Shown: positions 24,617-30,915 of the stretch, one piece after another
Position numbering within the stretch: position 1 is the stretch's first letter
Layout of the letters: each line of letters opens with the position of its first letter
DNA from: CAYOBW01 sp964402115
GTDB taxonomy: Bacteria; Verrucomicrobiota; Kiritimatiellia; UBA8416; CAYOBW01
Direction: 5' to 3'
Length of the DNA: 31,832 nucleotides
Assembly (NCBI GenBank): GCA_964402115.1
Contig: CAYOBW010000053.1
Coordinates: 1 to 31,832, forward strand
Translations under genes and position numbers: made by a program
The notes under the pieces: model-generated
What the model was told of the DNA's origin: nothing
Database searches by the model: none
The model's input: only the letters and a program-made list of their open reading frames with translations

Positions 24617-24680
24617 TCCCCCTGCACGCGAGGCCCCGCAGAGATGACATGACGAGACTGCCGCCGGTCTCTCCGCGCTT

Positions 24681-24734
24681 GCCGGGACGGCCCGGGAGGA
24701 CCGTCCTACGGGGCAAGGTCCGTGCCGTCCCGGC
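24681..24734. repeat. Palindromic intergenic repeat after the kinase gene
   Basis: GCCGGGACGG (24681-24690) and CCGTCCCGGC (24725-24734) are perfect 10-bp arms enclosing AGGACcGTCCT (24697-24707). It starts 26 bp past the pfkB-like stop codon and could act as a transcript-ending or stabilising hairpin. Confidence 0.7.
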
Positions 24735-24759
24735 GGGCGGGCGACGCGGCGCGCCGCCG

Positions 24760-25947
24760 TCAGGCTCCCCTCCACACGCGTTCCGCTTCGTCGTACGTCC
24801 AGCCGGTCCCGCCCGCCTGCCGGCGCTTCGGCCAGTCGGGCGTCAGCGCCTGCGTCTCCTCCCACGAGTGGATGCCGCTGACGGCGTCGAGCACCTGGAC
24901 GTTCTGGCCGCCGGCGCAGCAGGCGGTCCGCAACGCCTGCTCGGGGTTGCACCCGCGCAGGAAGGCCGCCAGGAACCCGGCGATCGCGCAGTCGCCCGAG
25001 CCGGTGGCCGAGGCCACGCGCTCCACGAGGAAGGGCTCCTCCCACAAGGCGCGGTTGGCCCAGGCCTGTGTGTCCGGTGGCGTCGCCCTGCCCATGCCGG
25101 CGATGCGCGCGGCGTCGGCTGTGAAGAGGAAAATGCCGCGGATGCCGCACTTGACGGCGGCTACGCGGGCGCCGAGCGCCAGCAGCGCGCGGCCCAGGCG
25201 CTCGATGTCCCCGGTGGTGTAGACAGCGAGCGGATCGCCATGGCCCGCCCGCCGCTTCAACTCGTCGAAGCACGGGCGATCCAGCATGTACATGACCTCC
25301 TCCGCGCTGAACGGGGCGAGATCCACGTACGGCAACACGCCCGTGAGCACGCTGCGCCAGTCCACCTGCCCCGATTCCGAGCCGGGGTCCGGCAGCGACA
25401 GGTCCAGGCTTGTGGTCACGCCCAGCGCTTTGACGCGGCGGTAGATCTCGATCAGCTCGCTGCCGCCGTTCAGGTACAGCCCGCGCATGAGCGGGGGATA
25501 GCCGAGGTGAAAGAGCCGCGCCTGCGCCACAACGTCGTAGTTGATGTCCTGCGCGCAAAAGGTGTCGTTGGCGCCGGGGTGGTGCAGGAAGACGCGGTCG
25601 ATTCCCGGCGGCGAAAGCACGACGGTGTAAGAGGAAGCCTCGCCGGCGACCACCGTCATGGCGCGGGCGGCCTCGGCGCCCCACTCCGTGAAGCGCGCGC
25701 GCACGCACGAGCCGAAGAGGTCGTCGCCGATCTTGCCCATCAACGCCGTCCGGGCGCCCAGCTTAAGCAGCACCAGGCCGGTGTTCGAGACGGCCCCGCC
25801 GGTCGCCAGCAGGGCGGCCCCGACATTGACCAGCTTGCCGGGGGCGATGACCGCGTCCATGGTCCGCGCGCCCGTGTCATGGAACTGCGGGATCACATCC
25901 AGGCAAACGTGCCCGGCCACGACGGCATCGAAAGGCAGAGGGTTCAT
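24760..25947 (-). CDS. PfkB-family sugar kinase
   Basis: A 395-residue ribokinase/PfkB-family kinase that should transfer ATP phosphate to a sugar or sugar derivative in the cytoplasm. The N-terminal substrate side includes AVVAGHVCLDVIP and GGAVSNTGLVLLKLGAR (about 50-66), the family's GG-N signature. The C-terminal anion hole and catalytic base are in ASATGSGDCAIAGF, where the Asp of GSGD is the base. The length is a little above average. The ATG at 25947 fits the family start, but the ribosome-binding site is weak. It follows a mannitol-1-phosphate-dehydrogenase-like gene by 36 bp in one transcription unit. Together they suggest use of a sugar alcohol or a sugar released by secreted enzymes. 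Specific substrate is not determinable. Confidence 0.88.
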   Translation of the reverse strand: MNPLPFDAVVAGHVCLDVIPQFHDTGARTMDAVIAPGKLVNVGAALLATGGAVSNTGLVLLKLGARTALMGKIGDDLFGSCVRARFTEWGAEAARAMTVVAGEASSYTVVLSPPGIDRVFLHHPGANDTFCAQDINYDVVAQARLFHLGYPPLMRGLYLNGGSELIEIYRRVKALGVTTSLDLSLPDPGSESGQVDWRSVLTGVLPYVDLAPFSAEEVMYMLDRPCFDELKRRAGHGDPLAVYTTGDIERLGRALLALGARVAAVKCGIRGIFLFTADAARIAGMGRATPPDTQAWANRALWEEPFLVERVASATGSGDCAIAGFLAAFLRGCNPEQALRTACCAGGQNVQVLDAVSGIHSWEETQALTPDWPKRRQAGGTGWTYDEAERVWRGA

Positions 25948-25983
25948 TTTCGCGTCTTTCGCGTGTTTCGTAGTGGTCCCAAC

Positions 25984-27174
25984 TTATTGCTCGAGGATCA
26001 ACGCCAGGATCGCGGCGGCCTCACTGCCCGCGCGCACCTCGGCGGGCCAGTTCGCCAGCAACGCGTCCCGCGTCCAGCCCTGCGCGGCCAGGCGTGCGCC
26101 CTCGGCCAGCAGCACCGGCTGCACGCCGGCCTGCAGGGCCAGGCGCATGGCGCCGACGAGCCGGTCGTCCCAGCCCAGTTTGCGCGCCGGGTCGCGGGTG
26201 ACGCGCGCGACGGGGTCGCACAGGAACGGGCTGGTCATCCGTGCCAGGAGATCCTCGGCGTAAGCCTCGAACCCCGCCGGCGTGAAGAGCGGGTCTTTGC
26301 CCGTGTGCCGGTGCAGGAGCCCCGCGCCGGACTCGTGCAGAAACGCGGCGCGGGCCTTGGCCATGATGGCCGCGTCCTGCCCGGCCTCGGCCATGTGGCT
26401 CAAACCGCGCGCCCGGGCCAGGAAGCCGAGCAGGGCGTGGGCGGCGTTGTGGCCGTACAGCTTGGCTTCCCCGAACGGCTGGAGATCGTCCCGCTCCTCG
26501 AACGCCGCCAGTCCGCGGCGGAAGCCGGCCAGGTGGATGCGGGTGATGAGAATGTGGTTGAAGGCCTCCACCAGCACGGCGCGGGGCAGGCCCGCTGACA
26601 GGCGGGCGAGGTCGAGCCGGCGCTGTTCGGCTTCATCGGCGACAACCCCCGACATCTTGCCGATCACGGTGTCGAGCACCTGGATCGTCGCAGGCAGGCG
26701 CGCATCGGGCAGCCGCGCCGCGACGGCATCTTCCAAGAACTTCGCCGCGCGATTGTCGTTCTCGGCCGTGTAGATCACCGCCGGCCGCGCCCCGGACCCG
26801 CGCAGACGCAGGCCGTCGGCCAGGCAGGCGGACGGCGAGGCCTCGGCGCCGGCCGCGTAGCAGGCCACGGACGGCAGGGCCGTGGCGATCTCGTCCGCTT
26901 CGGCGATGGCATGTACGAGCTCCCGGCGTTCCGCCGCGACACCCGGATTCAACAGGCGCACGCCGTCCACCGTCGCCCAGTCGATCCCGTCCGCGCCGGC
27001 CACGTTGACGACATAACGGTTGCCGTTCTTGCGCACGGCCCGGACGAGGTCGGCGTCGACCTCCGCCACGGTCAGACGGCCGAAGCAGCCCGACCGCCGG
27101 GCCTCCAGCACGAAAAGCCCGGCCTGGATGGGACCGAACCCGAAGCCCACGAACTGGCGATCTTGTCCGCTCAT
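25984..27174 (-). CDS. Mannitol-1-phosphate 5-dehydrogenase-like polyol dehydrogenase
   Basis: A 396-residue long-chain mannitol-dehydrogenase-family enzyme, normal length. The N-terminal Rossmann motif is GFGFGPIQAG (about 10-19). YTAENDNRAAKFLED (about 135-149) is the cofactor-domain signature, and the C-terminal helical domain includes DPVARVTRDPARKLGWDDRLVG, characteristic of the family. It should interconvert a hexitol phosphate or related polyol with its keto form using NAD(H). The polyol is uncertain, because no PTS transporter is present here. The ATG at 27174 has GGGGAG about 8 nt upstream. It is the first gene of a two-gene operon with the PfkB kinase. TTGACT about 110 bp upstream could be a -35, without a clear -10. 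Confidence 0.85.
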   Translation of the reverse strand: MSGQDRQFVGFGFGPIQAGLFVLEARRSGCFGRLTVAEVDADLVRAVRKNGNRYVVNVAGADGIDWATVDGVRLLNPGVAAERRELVHAIAEADEIATALPSVACYAAGAEASPSACLADGLRLRGSGARPAVIYTAENDNRAAKFLEDAVAARLPDARLPATIQVLDTVIGKMSGVVADEAEQRRLDLARLSAGLPRAVLVEAFNHILITRIHLAGFRRGLAAFEERDDLQPFGEAKLYGHNAAHALLGFLARARGLSHMAEAGQDAAIMAKARAAFLHESGAGLLHRHTGKDPLFTPAGFEAYAEDLLARMTSPFLCDPVARVTRDPARKLGWDDRLVGAMRLALQAGVQPVLLAEGARLAAQGWTRDALLANWPAEVRAGSEAAAILALILEQ

Positions 27175-27447
27175 GCGTCTGCTCCCCGTCCGCGGCTAAC
27201 CCCTCGGCCCCGATGCCTCGGCGTGTGCCGCAATCTGGCCGCAGGTGACAGCCATACGCGGGAGTCTGCGTCCACTGCCCGAAAAAGTCAAAAGGAAGGT
27301 TCTGGAGGGCCGCCCTCCAGTTCCGCAAACAGGTCCGTCGTCAGGGCGTTTTGGAGGGCCGCCCGCCGTGGCGGGCGCCGCCCTGCCAGCCGTGTGGAGG
27401 TCGGCATTCGGCCGATAGCCCTCAGGGCCGACAAGGAGGTCGGCCCT
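27175..27447. repeat. Repeat-rich intergenic region
   Basis: No gene is seen. It contains a palindrome CTGGAGGGCcGCCCTCCAG (27302-27320) and a partial copy of it (TGGAGGGCCGCCC, 27352-27364) followed by GCCCGCC/GGCGGGC (27361-27376). There is also a direct repeat GGAGGTCGGC at 27396-27405 and 27435-27444. A strong hairpin GGGCCGAC/GTCGGCCC (27425-27446) abuts the stop of the DUF2294 gene and may end its transcript, though without a T-tract. Confidence 0.65.
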
Positions 27448-27831
27448 TCATTGGGTGCTGATCGTTCCGGCGAGAGACAGAACGATTATCCGTTCACCGG
27501 TAACGGTGCTGATGTCGGTATGCAGGCTCTTGACTGTCTGGCCGGTAATATCCCGGATGATGGTTTCGAGAAGCGGGCGCGCTTTCTCCAACAACTCCAT
27601 CCGCACTTGCTTGATCAGGGCGCGGCCATGCCCCTCCGAGTCGCTGCGGGCCAGTTGCCGTTCGGCAGGCGTCAACACGCCATGCAGTCGCACGATGATG
27701 ATGTCGTCCAGCAAGTACGTTCGCGCCTCTTCCGGGCCGCGCCCCATGTACTCGCGCTCGAACTTGACGACGGCCTCGCTAATCTCGGCCTCCATCTGCC
27801 CCTTCGTTTTCATGCGCGAAGACAGTAGCAT
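27448..27831 (-). CDS. DUF2294 domain protein
   Basis: 127 residues matching the DUF2294 family: GQMEAEISEAVVKFEREYMGRGPEEARTYLL at the N-terminus, IIIVRLHGVLTPAERQLA in the middle, and SLHTDISTVTGERIIVLSL near the end. The family has no established enzymatic function; the protein is probably small, soluble and cytoplasmic. The family-typical start MKTKGQ is the ATG at 27813, whereas the longest frame begins at 27831. Neither has a good Shine-Dalgarno. It is likely monocistronic, with repeat elements on both sides. Confidence 0.85.
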   Translation of the reverse strand: MLLSSRMKTKGQMEAEISEAVVKFEREYMGRGPEEARTYLLDDIIIVRLHGVLTPAERQLARSDSEGHGRALIKQVRMELLEKARPLLETIIRDITGQTVKSLHTDISTVTGERIIVLSLAGTISTQ

Positions 27832-27942
27832 GAGCCACGTGCCTGCGCCACAGGGAACTCAGCATTATGGCCACCCAAAGGCGGCACCAGGCGGCAGAGA
27901 CCGGCTAAAGCCGAATGGCACGAGATAGTGACTTCCCATGCC

Positions 27943-28055
27943 GCACCCACCCCCGCTACGCGTACCCCTCCATGGAGGGGAGCGTGTTGTGGCGGAGCAC
28001 CTTATATACACTCCCCTCCTCCGGAGGGTTGGCCGCAGGCCGGGGTGGGTTGTGC
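27943..28055. repeat. Inverted-repeat element downstream of the MFS gene
   Basis: GCACCCACCCCCG at the left end is matched by CGGGGTGGGTTGTGC at the right end (28041-28055). Inside are CCCCTCCATGGAGGGG (27965-27980), a perfect 16-bp palindrome, CCTCCGGAGG (28018-28027), and GGCCgcaGGCC (28031-28041). It encodes nothing convincing and resembles, from memory, dispersed elements of PVC-group genomes. Confidence 0.65.
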
Positions 28056-28070
28056 CTTGAAAGGGCTTAC

Positions 28071-28808
28071 CTACTTGACATCCGAATACGTTCCTGCCGA
28101 CCTGCCGGTCCACCAGGCTCCGGCCGCCGCCACAACCACGCTCACGGTGATCGGCGCCACGTAACTGTCCGTCCAATCGTGGAGGAACCCGCCCAGCAGC
28201 GGCCCACCCATGCCCGCCAACCCGTACGACAAGAAAAGCAGAAGCGAGCTCAAACACACGACCGCGCCATAGGCGTATCCGATGGTGCGGAATATCCGCA
28301 GCACCGTCCACCCGTCTTCCAGCCACGCTGTCGCCAGCATGGAGAGGATCGCTGTTCCCAGGCCGAATCCAGCCACGACAACGCCCGTGACCAGCCCCTT
28401 GTGTTTCGGGAACCAGAGAACGCCGGTCGTAAGTGCCGCCACGTAACCACAGCCTATGCTGGCGCCGCCAACCAGGCCGAATCCCATCTGCAGACGAAGG
28501 ACACAGCCGTCGGACGACGCGGCGATCATGTGTCCACAGGCAAACAGCACCCCGCCCAGCAGCCCCACGCAACGCGGCCCCCACCGAGTCAGCAGACGGC
28601 CGGCAAGCACCATGGCGACGCTGAATGTCGCTATGGTCAAGCCGAAGATGCACTGGGCCTGACTGGCCGACAAGCCATGGTCCGTTCTCAAGCTCGGGAC
28701 GAAGGCGCTCCACGCATAGACGCCACCCAAGCACATGTGAATAAGTACGGCCGCCGGCAAGACGAGCAGCCGTTTCACCGCAACGCGACTGGCTTCATGG
28801 GCATCCAT
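28071..28808 (-). CDS. MFS transporter (OFA-like) with a large internal deletion
   Basis: 245 residues, whereas the family has about 400 with 12 membrane helices. The first six helices are recognisable: about 13-37, 52-72, 81-97, 106-130, 138-163 and 175-195, with the A-loop RWGPRCVG after helix 2. The chain then passes straight into SYGLAGMGGPLLGGFLHDWTDSYVAPI, which fits the helix 11-12 region. Helices 7-10, about 150 residues, are missing, with the frame preserved. The N-terminus resembles oxalate/formate-antiporter-family proteins (GGVYAWSAFVPSL). The ATG at 28808 has AAGGAAGG upstream. The product is unlikely to transport normally. It follows purE by 40 bp. A 7-bp stem (CGTGAGC/GCTCACG, 28829-28853) lies in that gap. 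Confidence 0.75.
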   Translation of the reverse strand: MDAHEASRVAVKRLLVLPAAVLIHMCLGGVYAWSAFVPSLRTDHGLSASQAQCIFGLTIATFSVAMVLAGRLLTRWGPRCVGLLGGVLFACGHMIAASSDGCVLRLQMGFGLVGGASIGCGYVAALTTGVLWFPKHKGLVTGVVVAGFGLGTAILSMLATAWLEDGWTVLRIFRTIGYAYGAVVCLSSLLLFLSYGLAGMGGPLLGGFLHDWTDSYVAPITVSVVVAAAGAWWTGRSAGTYSDVK

Positions 28809-28848
28809 GGCCTTCCTTGCGACGGAGACGTGAGCGTCGGATCTCGGC

Positions 28849-29361
28849 TCACGCTCGAACTGCGCTGGCCTGCAGTTCCTGATCCGCCCTCACCACCTCA
28901 TGGGTCATCCGTTCGCGATAGGCGGCCAGTCGGGCGCGTAGTTCATCATCCGCGAGGGCCAGAATGGCCACCGCCAGCAACGCCGCGTTCTTCGCGCCGG
29001 CCTTGCCGATGGCGACGGTTGCCACGGGAATGCCGCCGGGCATTTGCACCATGGACAGCAGGGAGTCGAGGCCGCCAAGATCGCTGGTTGTCATGGGCAC
29101 GCCAATGACCGGCAGAACCGTCATCGAGGCGAGCACACCCGCCAGATGAGCCGCCTTGCCGGCCCCGGCGATAATCACCTTGAGGCCGCGATCTTCCGCC
29201 GAAAGGGCAAACTCGCGGGCAATCTCCGGGGTCCGGTGCGCCGAGATCACGCGCATCTCATGGCGAACGCCAAACTCCTTGAGAGCGGCTGCCGCCTCTT
29301 TAAGGGTATCGAGGTCCGATTGACTTCCCATCACAATGGCTACCAACGGTGTGTTTTCCAT
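28849..29361 (-). CDS. purE: N5-carboxyaminoimidazole ribonucleotide mutase (PurE)
   Basis: A 170-residue complete PurE of de novo purine synthesis, which moves the carboxyl group of N5-CAIR to form CAIR. The conserved GSQSD (12-16), the active-site SAHRTP (40-45, His42 catalytic) and the AGAGKAAHLAGVLA loop (about 65-78) are present. VPMTTSDLGGLDSLLSMVQMPGGIPVATVAIG matches the family core. The ATG at 29361 has GGAAGGA 8 nt upstream. An in-frame stretch directly upstream is the broken end of purC, so the two genes were once adjacent. No partner purK is visible, although class I PurE normally needs PurK to make its substrate. Confidence 0.93.
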   Translation of the reverse strand: MENTPLVAIVMGSQSDLDTLKEAAAALKEFGVRHEMRVISAHRTPEIAREFALSAEDRGLKVIIAGAGKAAHLAGVLASMTVLPVIGVPMTTSDLGGLDSLLSMVQMPGGIPVATVAIGKAGAKNAALLAVAILALADDELRARLAAYRERMTHEVVRADQELQASAVRA

Positions 29362-29388
29362 AACGTCGTCCTTCCCTTTCTTGGACAG

Positions 29389-29568
29389 CTATGTGAGCAC
29401 CTGTCCCTTGCCGGGGATAGGCGTGGGCAAGACCACGTCGAAACAGGAAATGCGGTCGGTGGCCACGATCAGCAACGCATTCCCCCTATCGTAGACGTCT
29501 CGAACCTTGCCTCGCTTCAACAACGGGATACTCTCGACGGCTGTTCTGACTACCGTACGGGTGGACAT
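29389..29568 (-). pseudogene. purC: Truncated purC (SAICAR synthase), N-terminal 59 codons
   Basis: From the ATG at 29568, with a strong AAAGGAGG 9 nt upstream, this frame encodes the unmistakable start of SAICAR synthase: LLKRGKVRDVYDRGNALLIV, then ATDRISCFDVVLPTPIPGKG and QVLT. It ends at TAG (29391-29389). The family normally continues VLTQLSKFWF. Here the codon for Gln is the stop and is followed in frame by LSK, after which sequence is lost up to the purE ribosome-binding site. About 200 or more residues, including most of the catalytic domain, are absent. It cannot be active. Another purC copy would be needed elsewhere, unless this reflects misassembly. Confidence 0.85.
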
Positions 29569-29601
29569 ATCGCTCCGCCTCCTTTCGTCTGGCCGGTTCG
29601 C

Positions 29602-30903
29602 CTATTCGTCGTCATCGTGTCGCCATGCCGCCCACAGCTGTCTGGCCAGTTCCCTCAGGCTGTGGCGGTCCCGTTGCGGCGTTCGTGTGGCCATGACGCC
29701 CGCCACGAGGTCCGTGGAGTACTCGCCCGCCATGAAGCTTCCGCTCTTGAGGATATCCTTCAGAAACCGTGTGTTGGTGGAAACCCCGCGCAGGTGGAAC
29801 TCGTCAAGTGCCCGCAGCATGCGGGCAATCGCTTCCGTGCGTGTGTCGGCGTGAACGACGATCTTGGCCGCAAGCGAGTCGTAGTAGTGGGGGATGGCGT
29901 ATCCGCCAAACAGGTGGGTATCCACTCGGACGCCTGGCCCGCCGGGCATGATAAGCTCCTCGACGACACCCGGCGACGGCACGAAATCGTGTTCCGGGTC
30001 TTCCGCATTGACACGGCATTCGATCGCATGCCCGCGCGGTCGGATGTCATCCTGTCTGACCCGCAGGCGTTCGCCTGCCGCGGCGCGAATCTGTTCCTTG
30101 ACGAGGTCGAGCCCCGTAACAGCCTCCGTGACCGGATGCTCGACCTGAATCCGGGTGTTCATTTCGATGAAGAAGACGCGGCCCTTGGCATCCAGAATGA
30201 ACTCCATCGTTCCCGCGCTCGTGTACCGAACCTTGCGTGCTGCTCGAACGCTCAGGGCGGTCAGGCGGCGGCGTATTGTCGGCGTAACCGCCGGGGAAGG
30301 GGCTTCTTCCACGAGTTTCTGATGGCGGCGTTGGACGGAGCACTCGCGTTCCCCGCAATGGACAACGTTGCCGTGCTCATCCGCCAGAACCTGAATCTCA
30401 ATGTGGCGGGCGGACGGAACAAACGCCTCCAGATAGATATCGCCCGATCCGCACGCGGCTTCGGCCTCGGCGCGCGCGGTGTTCCAGGCTTGGATCAATT
30501 CCTTCGGATCAGCGACGATCCGCATCCCTTTCCCGCCGCCGCCATGGGTTGCCTTGATCAGCAGGGGATAGCCGACGTCATCGGCGGCGCGCAGGAGCTC
30601 CTTCTGGTTGTCGCCGGGGCAATGCTCTCCGGGAAGCACGGGCACGCCGGCTTTACGCATGGTTTCACGCGCCGCGGCCTTGTCGCCCATCAGGCGTATG
30701 GCCTCCGGCTTGGGGCCGACAAACACCAGACCCGCCCGGTGGCAGGCGGCCGCGAAGTCCGCGTTCTCCGAAAGGAAGCCATAGCCGGGATGAATCGCCT
30801 GAGCGCCGCAACTCCGCGCGGTCCCGATGATGCGCTCGCCGTTCAAGTAGGACTCGGCCGCCGGCGCCGCGCCAATGCCGTGAGACTCGTCCGTCGGGTC
30901 CAT
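29602..30903 (-). CDS. Biotin carboxylase subunit (AccC-like), N-terminally truncated
   Basis: 433 residues that carry the ATP-grasp and C-terminal domains of biotin carboxylase: HPGYGFLSENADF (38-50), HGGGGKGMRIV (120-130), ERECSVQRRHQKLVEEAPSP (185-204) and the catalytic EMNTRIQVEHPVTE (247-260). The enzyme would carboxylate biotin on a carrier protein with ATP and bicarbonate. The usual first 50 or so residues (the IANRGEIA-type fold) are missing. The protein begins MDPTDESHGIGAAPAAESYLN, where family members have about 50 residues before the matching ADE-IGP segment. The ATG at 30903 follows the aminotransferase stop by 12 bp, with GGCGGGAAG as a possible ribosome-binding site. No carrier or carboxyltransferase genes are nearby. 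Activity is doubtful. Confidence 0.85.
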   Translation of the reverse strand: MDPTDESHGIGAAPAAESYLNGERIIGTARSCGAQAIHPGYGFLSENADFAAACHRAGLVFVGPKPEAIRLMGDKAAARETMRKAGVPVLPGEHCPGDNQKELLRAADDVGYPLLIKATHGGGGKGMRIVADPKELIQAWNTARAEAEAACGSGDIYLEAFVPSARHIEIQVLADEHGNVVHCGERECSVQRRHQKLVEEAPSPAVTPTIRRRLTALSVRAARKVRYTSAGTMEFILDAKGRVFFIEMNTRIQVEHPVTEAVTGLDLVKEQIRAAAGERLRVRQDDIRPRGHAIECRVNAEDPEHDFVPSPGVVEELIMPGGPGVRVDTHLFGGYAIPHYYDSLAAKIVVHADTRTEAIARMLRALDEFHLRGVSTNTRFLKDILKSGSFMAGEYSTDLVAGVMATRTPQRDRHSLRELARQLWAAWRHDDDE

Positions 30904-30915
30904 GTTCTTCCCGCC

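Larger units (their letters stand above)
24249..24759. other. Gene-free region with promoter and stacked palindromic elements
   Basis: This roughly 510-bp stretch contains no credible gene. From left to right it holds the lacI promoter, a MITE-like element with CGCTAAT-rich inverted arms, a 14-bp-arm palindrome, and a 10-bp-arm palindrome just after the pfkB-like gene stop. The last hairpin may serve as terminator of the kinase operon, though no T-tract follows it. Confidence 0.7.

Noticed and set aside
29389..29391. TAG in purC as a recoded sense codon giving a PurC-PurE fusion
   Set aside because: TAG also ends the Fur-family gene, dinD, the MFS gene, accC and the aminotransferase at sensible positions, and purE has its own strong ribosome-binding site. 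The region after the TAG also lacks the rest of PurC.
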